Numbered from the stretch's first letter, positions 1 through 7,482 are shown. The stretch is DNA of 49,495 bases from Nocardia carnea (GCF_029869215.1 NZ_JARWPM010000109.1:1-49495), one strand, 5' to 3'. Made by a program: numbers and translations. Notes: generated by a model from the sequence alone, not told the origin.

Positions 1-505
1 CGGGGACGGCGTGCACCACCGTGGCCCGGGCGGGGTCGTCGGTGACGCAGGCACCGCGCCACAGGGCGTGCAACGCCCCGAACAGATGCATGGTCGCGTG
101 CAACGGTCCGGTGATCAGTACCCGGTCCCGGGCGGTCACGCCGGTGATCTCGGTGAACACCGGGAAGCTGTCGTACCAGGAGGCCGCGGTACGGGCCAGC
201 GGCCGCGGCCGCCCGGGGGGGCCGGGAGTGGCGGCCAGCAGAAAAGCCTCGGTAGGCCATTCGCCCCGCTGTGGCCGCGCCGCCGGGTCCTCGACGGCGA
301 CGGGTACCCCGCGGCGGGCGGCCGCGCAGATGCAGACCAGAGCGTCGGCGACCGGCAGTGCGGAGGCGTCGTAACCGCGTGGACCCGGTTCGTACCGCTC
401 GATCCAGCGGTCGACGGCGCGGTCGAGTTCCTGATAGGTGAGTGTGACGCCGGCGAGGTCCAGCGCGGGCGCGGAGCCCGCGCCGCCGAGTTCGGGGCTA
501 CGCAC
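1..505 (-). CDS. Adenylate-forming (ANL) acyl-CoA ligase-like protein, N-terminal part
   Basis: About 168 residues are visible before the gene runs off the left edge, so this is partial. The GTG start at 505 overlaps the bioY stop by 8 nt (gtgcgtag), indicating translational coupling to bioY. The N-terminus (LTYQELDRAVDRW) is typical of AMP-binding ligases of the MenE/acyl-CoA synthetase type. The phosphate-binding loop position reads TPGPPGRPRP where the family has TSGTTGxPK, so the loop is degenerate. It is followed by ITGPLHATMHLFGALHALWRG, as in this superfamily. The substrate is unknown. Co-transcription with bioY suggests a biotin- or pimelate-linked role, but that is inference. The C-terminal half with the catalytic lysine lies outside the window. 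Confidence 0.72.
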   Translation of the reverse strand, partial: MRSPELGGAGSAPALDLAGVTLTYQELDRAVDRWIERYEPGPRGYDASALPVADALVCICAAARRGVPVAVEDPAARPQRGEWPTEAFLLAATPGPPGRPRPLARTAASWYDSFPVFTEITGVTARDRVLITGPLHATMHLFGALHALWRGACVTDDPARATVVHAVP

Positions 506-1082
506 GGATCAAACCCGGATAAGCACGGTGCACACCTTTGGCCACCATCGTGGCGACGACCACCTTGAGCAGGTCACCCGGCAGGAAGACCCCGTTGGCC
601 TCGATGGCGGCGAGCACACCGAGGTCGGTGCGCACCAGCAGCCCGAGCGTGCCGAACAGGTAGATGACCAGGATCCCGCCCGCCGCGTTGATCAGCAACC
701 CGGGCACCAGCGGATACTTCGGCACGATCCGCGCCGTGAGCAGGCCGATGACCAGCGCCGCCGGGATCCAGCCGAGCAGGTATCCGGCGCTCGGACCGGC
801 CAGCGCGGTCAGACCCGTCCGCCCGCCGGACAGCAGTGGCAGGCCGATGATCGTCAGCGCGATGAACACCGCGACCGCCGCGGTGCCCTTCCGCGCACCC
901 AGCACTGCCGGCGCCAGGATCACCCCCAGGGTCTGCACGGTGATGGGCACCCCGCTGAAGCCCACTGTGATCGCACCCGGCAGACCCAGCGCCGCGATGA
1001 GCGCGGCGAATACCGCGATCTGCGCCATATCCCGCGCGGTGGTGCGAGTCTTCGGCGCCCGCGAGTCCTCGACACCGTTCAT
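498..1082 (-). CDS. bioY: Biotin transporter substrate-binding subunit BioY
   Basis: A 194-residue integral membrane protein of the BioY family, the S-component that binds biotin for ECF-type uptake. About six hydrophobic segments are visible, with family motifs such as TVQTLGVILAPAVLG, GLPLLSGG and AGPSAGYLLGW. The length is normal. The start is ATG at 1082, preceded by GAAGGA 7 nt upstream; longer readings run through the operator and have no Shine-Dalgarno. The next gene on the strand is the overlapping ligase. No bioM/bioN energising genes are in the window, so BioY either works with a distant or shared ECF module or alone. A BioQ-like palindrome lies 24 bp upstream, so biotin-responsive repression is likely. 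Confidence 0.93.
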   Translation of the reverse strand: MNGVEDSRAPKTRTTARDMAQIAVFAALIAALGLPGAITVGFSGVPITVQTLGVILAPAVLGARKGTAAVAVFIALTIIGLPLLSGGRTGLTALAGPSAGYLLGWIPAALVIGLLTARIVPKYPLVPGLLINAAGGILVIYLFGTLGLLVRTDLGVLAAIEANGVFLPGDLLKVVVATMVAKGVHRAYPGLIRA

Positions 1083-1105
1083 AACGCCATCCTTCGCACA
1101 CCCAG

Positions 1106-1122
1106 CTTGAACGTCGTTCAAG
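1106..1122. promoter_or_regulatory. BioQ-type operator upstream of bioY
   Basis: A perfect inverted repeat, CTTGAACGTCGTTCAAG (7-bp arms, 3-nt centre), lies 24 bp upstream of the bioY start. The core TGAAC-N3-GTTCA matches the TetR-family biotin repressor BioQ operator described in corynebacteria and mycobacteria (TGAAC-N3-GTTAC type). On the minus strand a TGCTATCTT extended -10-like element overlaps its outer edge, so a bound repressor would block initiation. The bioQ gene itself is not in the window. Confidence 0.65.
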
Positions 1123-1167
1123 ATAGCAATGCGCAGAGCGCCCGCCCGCGCGACCCCGGCGCGACCG

Positions 1168-1497
1168 TCAGCCGCCGTCGCGGGAGCGGCGGCGGGTGCG
1201 CAGCCGGTCGAGGTCGGCCAGCAGCGCGGCGTTGGCGTCTTCGAGCTCGAGGATGCGGCCGATACCGGCGAGGTTGACCCCTTGCGCCGCCAGTGTGGTG
1301 ATGCGGTGCAGGCGCGCCAGATCATCACCGCTGTATCTGCGGGTACCGCCCGCGCTGCGTTCCGGTGTGATCAGGCCGTGCTGTTCGTACAAACGCAATG
1401 TCTGCACCCCGACACCGGCCAGATCGGCCGCTACCGAGATCGCATACACCGCCTGTCCCGACCCGGGCAGACGGTGATCGCGCCGCTGTGGATCCAT
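1168..1497 (-). CDS. MerR-family regulator, HspR-like
   Basis: A 109-residue protein with an N-terminal winged helix-turn-helix of MerR type ([21 protein letters not shown], then [11 protein letters not shown], then [17 protein letters not shown]) and a short helical C-terminal part. ISVAAELAG...LRxYxxxGL and GVNLAGIxRILEL are characteristic of HspR, repressor of heat-shock operons. There is no effector-binding C-terminal domain, again as in HspR. The start is ATG at 1497 with GAGGA about 7 nt upstream; an upstream in-frame start has no such site. It is divergent from hsp20 with a 145-bp shared region, so control of hsp20 is the natural hypothesis. No canonical HAIR box (CTTGAGT-N7-ACTCAAG) is visible there. 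Confidence 0.85.
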   Translation of the reverse strand: MDPQRRDHRLPGSGQAVYAISVAADLAGVGVQTLRLYEQHGLITPERSAGGTRRYSGDDLARLHRITTLAAQGVNLAGIGRILELEDANAALLADLDRLRTRRRSRDGG

Positions 1498-1542
1498 ACC
1501 CGTCCTCGTCTGCTCTGTAATGAGGTTTTCTAGTTTAACGTC

Positions 1543-1571
1543 TTGCACTCACATGTTGGTAATGGTAGAAA
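1543..1571 (+). promoter_or_regulatory. Probable sigma-70-type promoter of hsp20
   Basis: TTGCAC (1543-1548), a 17-bp spacer and TAGAAA (1566-1571) form a good vegetative promoter 72 bp before the hsp20 ATG. The surrounding 70 bp is markedly more AT-rich than the window average, consistent with a shared divergent promoter for merR and hsp20. Confidence 0.5.
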
Positions 1572-1642
1572 AAATCTGTGTCAGATGGCAGAAGTTATCT
1601 GATCCCTTCAATCAAGAACGGAGTGAGTTGGAGGTGGCGACC

Positions 1643-2065
1643 ATGCTGATGCGCACCGATCCTTTCCGCGATCTGGATCGCCTCACACAGCAGGTGTTCG
1701 GTACCGCGGCACGCCCGGCCGTCATGCCCATGGACGCCTGGCGCGAGGGTGACGAATTCCTGGTGGAATTCGACCTGCCGGGTATCGACGTGGAATCTCT
1801 GGACCTCGATATCGAACGCAATGTGGTCACCGTGCGGGCCACCCGGCCGGAGCTCGATTCCGGCCGGTCGATGATCGCCGCGGAACGTCCCCGCGGGGTG
1901 TTCAGCCGGCAGTTGTTCCTCGGCGAGGGCCTCGATACCGAGCACATCCGCGCCGATTACCGCGACGGGGTGCTGCGGTTGACGGTTCCGGTCGCGGAGA
2001 AGGCCAAGCCGCGCAAGATCGAGATCGCGCGTGCCGACGGCCATCGGCAGGCCATCAACGCCTGA
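1643..2065 (+). CDS. Hsp20/alpha-crystallin family small heat-shock protein
   Basis: A 140-residue ATP-independent chaperone that holds unfolding proteins in soluble form in the cytoplasm. The alpha-crystallin domain spans roughly residues 25-125, including [46 protein letters not shown] and [21 protein letters not shown]. The start at 1643 is fixed by GGAGGT 7 nt upstream; earlier in-frame codons lie in the promoter. Length and layout match mycobacterial Hsp20 proteins. It is divergent from the HspR-like regulator, which probably represses it. Confidence 0.93.
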   Translation: MLMRTDPFRDLDRLTQQVFGTAARPAVMPMDAWREGDEFLVEFDLPGIDVESLDLDIERNVVTVRATRPELDSGRSMIAAERPRGVFSRQLFLGEGLDTEHIRADYRDGVLRLTVPVAEKAKPRKIEIARADGHRQAINA

Positions 2066-2185
2066 TCGGTACCGCTCGGGCCTGGCCGGCACCGGCCCGC
2101 GACACGCAGCGGCGGTGCGGATCGTATGGGCCGTACCGCCACCGGGGGCCCCGTCCTCCCGGGGCCCCGTGCACACTGGAGGGCG

Positions 2186-4519
2186 ATGACGCGAGCCCGG
2201 CCCACCGCCACCCATTGGGGAAACTACGTCGTCGGGACGGCCGCCGACGGCAGCTTGGCGGTGACTCCGCACAGCGCGGATCCCCACCCCTCTCCCCTCG
2301 GGCGCTCGCTGGCCGCGCTCCACGACCCGGGCCACCGGATCGCCCGCCCCGCGATACGCCTCGGCTACTACCGCGACCGGAGAGCCGCCGACCCGTCGTT
2401 GCGCGGCCGCGAACCGTTCGTCGAGGTCGGCTGGGACGAAGCCCTCGATATCACCGCCGAAGCGCTACGGACCACCCGGGCCGAGAGGGGGAACCGCGCG
2501 ATCTACGGCGGCTCCTACGGCTGGGCCGGCGCCGGCCGATTCCACCACGCCCAAGGACAGATCCACCGCTTCCTGCAACTGTTCGGCGGCTACACCGCCT
2601 CCGTGAACACCTATTCCTTCGCCGCGGCCGAAGTGCTCATACCCCATGTCCTCGGTATGAACGCCTATTTCGCGGCCCGGCAGGCGCCCACGACCGAGGA
2701 GATCGCCCGGCACTGTGCCCGGATCGTGCTCTTCGGGGGCGCCGCACAACGGAATACACAGGTCAATCCCGGTGGTATCGGAGCACATCCGGACCCGGCG
2801 CGGCTTTCCGCGCTGCGCGGCGCGGGGGTCGATATCGTCCATATCGGGCCGGTGCGCGACGACTGCGATCCGGCCCTCGGCGCCCGCTGGATCCCCTGCC
2901 GTCCGCACAGCGATACCGCGATCATGCTCGCGATGCTGCACACCCTGATCACCGAGAACCGGCACGATCGCGTCTTCCTCGACCGCTACTGCACCGGTTT
3001 CGACCGCCTCGCCGAGTACGTCACCGGCCACCGCGACGGTATCCCGAAATCACCGGAATGGGCGTCCGGCCTCGCCGACGTCCCGGCACCCGAAATCCGC
3101 GAGCTGGCCCGGCTGATGGCGCACGACCGCTGCCTGATCGGCCTGCCGTTCGCCCTGCAGCGCGCCGAACACGGGGAGCAAAGCTACTGGGCCGCTTGGG
3201 CACTCGCGGCCGCTCTCGGGCATATCGGCCTGCCGGGCGGCGGAGTCCTCATGGGCACCGGGGTCGGGATGACCAACAATATGCAGCGCCGCTACGTGCC
3301 CTTCGAGATCGGCGCGCTACCGCAGCCGGGCAACCCGGTACCGGATGTCGTTCCGGTTGCCCGGCTGTGCGAGATGCTGGAACGCCCCGGCGGCACGGTT
3401 CCCTACGACGGCCGGGTTCTCACCTACCCACAGATCGACCTGATCTATTGGGCCGGTGGCAATCCGTTCCACCACCACCAGGACCTCAACCGGCTGCGGC
3501 GGGCTTGGTCGCGGCCGCGCACCGTGATCGTCAACGAGATCAGCTGGACCGCGACCGCCCGGATGGCCGATATCGTCCTGCCCACCACCGCCTCCGCGGA
3601 GCGCGAGGATTTCGCCGGCGGGCGAAGCGATCACTGGCTCACGCCGATGCAGCAGGCCCTCGAGCCGTACGGGCAGGCGCGCGACGACTACGCGATCTTC
3701 TCCGGTCTCGCGCAGCGGCTCGGTTTCGGCGCACGATTCACCGAGGGACGTACCGCGCGGCAATGGCTGGAGCAGCTGTGGCGCACCACGGTCGGCAATG
3801 CGGCGGCGGCCGGGATCCGGCTACCCGATTACGCGGAGTTCCGCGCCGGCGGCCCCCTCGATCTGCGACCGCAATTGCCGGTCGCCCGTCATGTGCTGGA
3901 ACAGTTCCGGGACGATCCGGACCGCCACCCCCTGCGCACCCCTTCCGGCCGGATCGAACTCTTCTCTTCCACCGTCGCCGGTTTCGGATACCCCGATTGC
4001 CCCGGCCACCCCGCATGGTTGCCGCCGCGGGAATGGCTCGGCAGCCCGGCGGCGCAGCGCTTTCCGCTGCACCTGCTCTCCCACCAGCCCGCGACCCGTT
4101 TGCACAGCCAGCTCGATCACGGCGTCACCAGCCGGGAATCGAAGATCCGCGACCGCGAACCGTTGCGGATGAACCCCGCCGACGCCGCGTCGCGCGATCT
4201 CCGTGACGGCGATATCGTCCGGGTCTTCAACGACCGCGGCGCCCTGCTCGCCGGCGTCCGGATCACCGACGCGGTCCGGCCGGGCGTCGTCCAACTGGCA
4301 ACCGGCGCCTGGTACGACCCCCTGGACCCGGTCGACCCCGGATCGCTCGATGTCCACGGCAACCCGAACACGGTCACCAACGATATCGGCACCAGCGCAC
4401 TGACTCAGGGGCCGTCCGCCAACAGCTGCCTGGTGGAAATCGAACGCTACGACAGCGAACCGCCCCCGCTGCGGGTGCACACGCCCCCACAACTGCTCGA
4501 CCCCGACTCGATCCGCTGA
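2186..4519 (+). CDS. Molybdopterin oxidoreductase of the biotin sulfoxide/TMAO reductase type
   Basis: A 777-residue DMSO-reductase-family enzyme closest in pattern to BisC/TorA/DorA, which reduce S- or N-oxides with a bis-MGD molybdenum cofactor. The active-site region GGSYGW (107-112), then GGYTASVNTYSFAAAEV (134-150), supplies a serine molybdenum ligand at 144 and the Tyr-x-Trp pair (Tyr111, Trp113 region) seen in DorA/TorA. There is no N-terminal 4Fe-4S cysteine motif and no twin-arginine signal, so it should be cytoplasmic, as BisC is. The ATG at 2186 has GGAGGG upstream. The C-terminal molydopterin dinucleotide-binding domain is present (RMNPADAASRDLRDGDIVRV). Proximity to bioY favours biotin sulfoxide salvage; methionine sulfoxide or another S/N-oxide is possible. 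Confidence 0.85.
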   Translation: MTRARPTATHWGNYVVGTAADGSLAVTPHSADPHPSPLGRSLAALHDPGHRIARPAIRLGYYRDRRAADPSLRGREPFVEVGWDEALDITAEALRTTRAERGNRAIYGGSYGWAGAGRFHHAQGQIHRFLQLFGGYTASVNTYSFAAAEVLIPHVLGMNAYFAARQAPTTEEIARHCARIVLFGGAAQRNTQVNPGGIGAHPDPARLSALRGAGVDIVHIGPVRDDCDPALGARWIPCRPHSDTAIMLAMLHTLITENRHDRVFLDRYCTGFDRLAEYVTGHRDGIPKSPEWASGLADVPAPEIRELARLMAHDRCLIGLPFALQRAEHGEQSYWAAWALAAALGHIGLPGGGVLMGTGVGMTNNMQRRYVPFEIGALPQPGNPVPDVVPVARLCEMLERPGGTVPYDGRVLTYPQIDLIYWAGGNPFHHHQDLNRLRRAWSRPRTVIVNEISWTATARMADIVLPTTASAEREDFAGGRSDHWLTPMQQALEPYGQARDDYAIFSGLAQRLGFGARFTEGRTARQWLEQLWRTTVGNAAAAGIRLPDYAEFRAGGPLDLRPQLPVARHVLEQFRDDPDRHPLRTPSGRIELFSSTVAGFGYPDCPGHPAWLPPREWLGSPAAQRFPLHLLSHQPATRLHSQLDHGVTSRESKIRDREPLRMNPADAASRDLRDGDIVRVFNDRGALLAGVRITDAVRPGVVQLATGAWYDPLDPVDPGSLDVHGNPNTVTNDIGTSALTQGPSANSCLVEIERYDSEPPPLRVHTPPQLLDPDSIR

Positions 4520-4681
4520 TCCGCGTCTCCGTCACCACAACCGAACGCGACGTCGGCGGACTTCCGCCCCGCGAATCCACGCCCCTTCGGACGCGCGACC
4601 GCGGAGCCGTCCCGATTCGCGCGGAATACGTCGTCGCCGGGGCACCACCACCGGCGGGCCGGTCCCTGGAGGAGAAACCCG

Positions 4682-4837
4682 ATGAATACCGGCACCCCGG
4701 AATTCCGATCCGGCGACCCCGTCGAGACCGCGGCGGTCGAGGCGATGTATCGCCTGGTCGGTGAGATGGCCGCCCTGCTGCACGGGTTCGAGGAGGCCCG
4801 TGACACCGATCCGAGCGGCGGTTTCACGGTCGGCTGA
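4682..4837 (+). CDS. Small hypothetical protein (51 aa)
   Basis: A short frame preceded by an excellent Shine-Dalgarno (GGAGGAG, 7 nt before ATG), encoding 51 residues: MNTGTPEFRSGDP, then a predicted amphipathic helix (VETAAVEAMYRLVGEMAALL) and an acidic end. No signal peptide, cysteines or known motif are seen. It lies 162 bp after the molybdoenzyme and may be expressed with it. Function unknown; comparative conservation would settle whether it is real. Confidence 0.5.
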   Translation: MNTGTPEFRSGDPVETAAVEAMYRLVGEMAALLHGFEEARDTDPSGGFTVG

Positions 4838-4936
4838 CGCGGCCCGGTGGCACCGGGTGCGGACCGGGCTCGTCTCTATCCGTCCGCCGCGGCGTCCCGT
4901 CCGCGCGCAGGCACTTCCACCCATGCCCGCTTTGTG

Positions 4937-4955
4937 TTTGGATAGGCTCACCTTA
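4937..4955 (+). promoter_or_regulatory. IdeR/DtxR iron-box-like operator
   Basis: TTTGGATAGGCTCACCTTA matches the 19-bp iron box TTAGGTTAGGCTAACCTAA at 15 of 19 positions, including the whole core TAGGCT and ACCT. It lies 54 bp upstream of the MTB12-like gene. TAGGCT is itself a common actinobacterial -10 hexamer, so promoter and operator probably overlap. Such boxes normally give repression in iron-replete cells. Confidence 0.55.
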
Positions 4956-5009
4956 ACAGTGCGCCCACCCGGCATCGGACCGGCGGACACGACAGGAAGT
5001 ACCGAACTG

Positions 5010-5477
5010 ATGATCAGCACACGAAACAAGCTGGCTGCCCTGAGCTTCGCGGCCGCCGCCACACTCGGCACCCTCGGCATCGCGGGTCCTGCCGCCCTCG
5101 CCCAGGCCGCGCCGATCAGCGCTCCGCGGCTCACCGCCGCCCCCACCGCCGGTGAGCTGAAGGCCAAGATGGGTGTTCTGTTCAATATCAACGCGCCCCG
5201 CTCGGCTCGCGCCGCCGAACTCGAAACCGGCGAGGCCGGCTTACGGGCCTTCGATGCCGCCGCCGCGCTGATCGCGATCGCGCCACCCAGCTGGCGCTGG
5301 GATATCCCCGGTCCGGTCACCGTCACCGGCGATACGGCCGCCGCCGGCCTGGTCACCACCACCGAGGGCTACGAGCCGTGGACCTTCGATCTCACCTGGA
5401 AGCAGATCGGCGGCACCTGGAAGCTCAGTCACGAATCCGTCTGCACCATCGGCAATTTCGTCGGTACCGGCTGCTGA
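5010..5477 (+). CDS. Secreted MTB12-like low-molecular-weight antigen family protein
   Basis: 155 residues beginning with a Sec signal peptide (basic MISTRNK, hydrophobic core to about residue 30, likely cleavage near AQA-AP). The mature part has the MTB12/CFP-2 layout: a PTAGELKAKM helix, GEAGLRAFDAAAALIA, then a beta-rich half with GPVTVTGDTAAAGLVTTTEGY and TFDLTWKQIGGTWKLSHESVC. Cys145 and Cys155 could form a disulfide. The ATG at 5010 has AGGAAG upstream. It is exported to the envelope or medium; the biochemical role of the family is not established. The iron-box-like site upstream suggests expression under iron limitation, unusual for this family and a reason to look for an iron or haem link. 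Confidence 0.8.
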   Translation: MISTRNKLAALSFAAAATLGTLGIAGPAALAQAAPISAPRLTAAPTAGELKAKMGVLFNINAPRSARAAELETGEAGLRAFDAAAALIAIAPPSWRWDIPGPVTVTGDTAAAGLVTTTEGYEPWTFDLTWKQIGGTWKLSHESVCTIGNFVGTGC

Positions 5478-5538
5478 CGCCGTAGGTTCACCGGAGCCGT
5501 TCCGGCCCATCGTCCGGCGGGCCGGGACGCCAGGCCTC

Positions 5539-5556
5539 GAATCGATCGGTCGATTC
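5539..5556. terminator. Possible bidirectional terminator hairpin
   Basis: GAATCGA-TCGG-TCGATTC gives a 7-bp perfect stem with a tetraloop between two convergent genes (the MTB12-like gene and the D,D-carboxypeptidase). No clear T-run follows on either strand, so this is tentative. Confidence 0.35.
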
Positions 5557-5602
5557 GGCAGAGCCGTGCCCGGCCCCGGCATCCGGACTGCTGCCCGCTC
5601 CG

Positions 5603-6517
5603 TCAGCCGACGGGGAGACCGCTGATGATCGGGACGAAACCCCAGTCCATGATGCGCCTGGCATCGGCCGTGGCGGCGTCGAGATCATGGGGTGAGCTGT
5701 TCAGCACCACGCCGATCAGGCGCTGCCCGCCGCGTACGGCTTCGAACAGCAGACAGGTGCCGGCCGCATCGGTCGAGCCGGTTTTGATACCGGTGGTGCC
5801 CGGATATTCGCGGAGCAACCCGTTGGTGTTCTCCCAGACGTGGGCACGGTTCGCCGGGCCGGCGGGCTGATGCCGCACCGGCGTACCGACGATCTCCCGG
5901 AACACCGGGTTGCCCATTGCATGCCTGCCGAGCCGCACAAGTTCCGCCGGTGTGGAGTAGGTGGCGTAGTCATCCGGCACCGGGAGCCCGCTGGGATCGC
6001 TGAAATGCGTATTCGGCATACCGAGCCGCCGCGCGGTCGCGTTCATCTTCGCGACGAAAGCATCCCGGTCCGGCCCGAACGCCTCGGCGAGGGCATAGGA
6101 GGCGTCGCAGCCGGACGGCAGCATCATCGCGTCCAGCAACTGACGCGCGGAAAGAACTTCCCCGGCGACCAGACCTGCATTGCTGCCACCGTAGGCGGCC
6201 GACGAGTCGAGGGCCGACTGCGAAACCGTGACCGGCCGCTCGAGATCACCCGATTCGAGCACCACCACCGCCGTCATGACCTTGGTGATACTGGCGATCG
6301 GCATCCGGACGTCCGGCTGCCGCGACCACACGAGCAACCCGGTGTTCGCCTCTGCCAGCGCCGCCGACGGCGCGTGCACCCCGTCCGGCTGCAGGGCGAG
6401 CGGAAACGGTGCCTGGGCCTGCGAACCGCCCGCGGCCGGAACGGCCGTCGCGGCGGGTGCGAAGACGATGAGCAATCCGGCCACGACCGCCGGCAACATA
6501 CGGGCATAGGTTGGCAT
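5603..6517 (-). CDS. D-alanyl-D-alanine carboxypeptidase, peptidase S11 family
   Basis: A 304-residue penicillin-binding-protein-type enzyme that trims the terminal D-Ala of peptidoglycan stem peptides outside the membrane. The N-terminal signal (MPTYARMLPAVVAGLLIVFA) is followed by the three active-site motifs: S76-x-x-K79 (ASITK), S135-G-C137 (PSGCDAS) and K245-T-G (IKTGST). The second motif carries Cys where S11 enzymes usually have Asn (SGN), the one unusual active-site feature. The C-terminal extension is short, without an obvious transmembrane anchor, so it may be released or held by other contacts. It is convergent with the MTB12-like gene. Confidence 0.9.
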   Translation of the reverse strand: MPTYARMLPAVVAGLLIVFAPAATAVPAAGGSQAQAPFPLALQPDGVHAPSAALAEANTGLLVWSRQPDVRMPIASITKVMTAVVVLESGDLERPVTVSQSALDSSAAYGGSNAGLVAGEVLSARQLLDAMMLPSGCDASYALAEAFGPDRDAFVAKMNATARRLGMPNTHFSDPSGLPVPDDYATYSTPAELVRLGRHAMGNPVFREIVGTPVRHQPAGPANRAHVWENTNGLLREYPGTTGIKTGSTDAAGTCLLFEAVRGGQRLIGVVLNSSPHDLDAATADARRIMDWGFVPIISGLPVG

Positions 6518-6601
6518 TGCCCTAGTATGTCCGCTGACCTGCTCGAACAGCCGGATTTACACCCCTATGCCCCTGCCCGCCGAGTCCGGACCGGCCGCGG
6601 C

Positions 6602-6805
6602 TCAGCGGCGCACGCGCCGCCAGGTCCACCCGCGGCCGCCGGATGCGGCCCGCGGACCGGTACCGAAGCCCGCGAGGTGCAGTGCGAGCAACAACAGTCC
6701 GATGATGATGAGCGTGCCGCCGTTGATATCTTCACCGAGGGTGGCGTCGGTCAGATCGAAGACGAGCGCCAAACCGAACACGACGGCAGCAGCGATGGCG
6801 AACAT
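6602..6805 (-). CDS. Small membrane protein, two predicted helices (67 aa)
   Basis: The start at 6805 is set by a perfect AGGAGGT 6 nt upstream; a longer reading to 6853 lacks such a site. The protein has a hydrophobic segment at residues 2-16 (FAIAAAVVFGLALVF), an acidic loop (DLTDATLGEDING), a second segment (TLIIIGLLLLALHLAG) and an Arg-rich tail (GWTWRRVRR). The positive C-terminus suggests both ends are cytoplasmic. Small two-helix proteins of this form are common in Nocardia and Rhodococcus, with no known role. It lies downstream of tRNA-Val(CAC), beyond that gene's terminator. Confidence 0.7.
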   Translation of the reverse strand: MFAIAAAVVFGLALVFDLTDATLGEDINGGTLIIIGLLLLALHLAGFGTGPRAASGGRGWTWRRVRR

Positions 6806-6982
6806 GAGTACCTCCTGATGTGCTGCGGGAAGCGATGCTCGAAGACGGCTCATCGGATCCCTGCCGTTCGGATACCCCCGAACGACACATCCACACAGTG
6901 ACGGCCTCCGCTGCCGGGATCGGGCCCGCCGAGCGCGGATCCCGACCGGCGGGCAGGCGTCCGACTTCGGTGGCGTGGCATG

Positions 6983-7014
6983 AAAATACCCTCTGACCTG
7001 TACTGATCAGAGGG
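6983..7014 (-). terminator. Rho-independent terminator after tRNA-Val(CAC)
   Basis: On the minus strand CCCTCTGA, a 10-nt loop, TCAGAGGG and then TATTTTC form an 8-bp hairpin with a T-rich tail, directly 3' of the tRNA. Confidence 0.8.
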
Positions 7015-7022
7015 CATTCCGG

Positions 7023-7094
7023 TGGTCCCAGCTGGGATCGAACCAGCGACCTTCCGCGTGTGAGGCGGACGCTCTCCCGCTGAGCTATGAGACC
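7023..7094 (-). tRNA. tRNA-Val (anticodon CAC)
   Basis: A complete cloverleaf reads from 7094: acceptor GGTCTCA/TGGGACC, D arm GCTC...GAGC, anticodon stem TCCGC/GCGGA around the loop CTCACAC (anticodon CAC, decoding GUG), T arm GCTGG-TTCGATC-CCAGC and discriminator A. The CCA end is not fully encoded. It stands alone and is followed by a terminator. Confidence 0.95.
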
Positions 7095-7409
7095 GGGAAG
7101 AACTGTTCGGCGGCTTCTTTCGATGCCCTCCGAACGAGTAGGAACCTTAACACGCACCACCCGTTCGCCGCCAAATCACGTGGTTGTCATCCCTCGGCGT
7201 CCCGGTTGACGGATGCTACGGGGGCAGGCGGCCAGGAAACCGCCGGCCTGTTGCCACTCCGCCCCGATTCGCTGCACGGCCGTCGCCGCGGTGAATGACA
7301 GCCATGTGATTCAAGGGGTTCTACCAGGCGATTTGTAGGTTTCGCGGTATGTCCGCTAATGTTCTGTCTCGCACCACGGAGGGCCGCAACGCCCGCCGGA
7401 GATGCAAAT
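7095..7409. other. Intergenic region between divergent tRNA units
   Basis: 315 bp without a supported gene. The left part must carry the promoter of tRNA-Val(CAC) on the minus strand; the right part carries the promoter of the plus-strand tRNA array. Nothing else is recognised. Confidence 0.6.
7333..7362 (+). promoter_or_regulatory. Probable promoter of the tRNA Gly-Cys-Val array
   Basis: TTGTAG (7333-7338), an 18-bp spacer and TAATGT (7357-7362) lie 47 bp before tRNA-Gly, a plausible vegetative promoter for a stable-RNA transcript. Confidence 0.5.
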
Positions 7410-7482
7410 GCGGATGTAGCGCAGCTGGTAGCGCATCACCTTGCCAAGGTGAGGGTCGCGGGTTCGAATCCCGTCATCCGCT
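7410..7482 (+). tRNA. tRNA-Gly (anticodon GCC)
   Basis: A 73-nt cloverleaf: acceptor GCGGATG/CATCCGC, anticodon loop TTGCCAA giving GCC (decodes GGC/GGU), T arm with GGGTTCGAATCCC, discriminator T. The CCA end is not encoded. It is first of a three-tRNA array. Confidence 0.96.

Noticed and set aside
2215..4206. 663-codon plus-strand frame inside the molybdoenzyme gene
   Set aside because: Arg/Pro-rich shadow frame typical of high-GC DNA; the overlapping frame has a complete enzyme family pattern.
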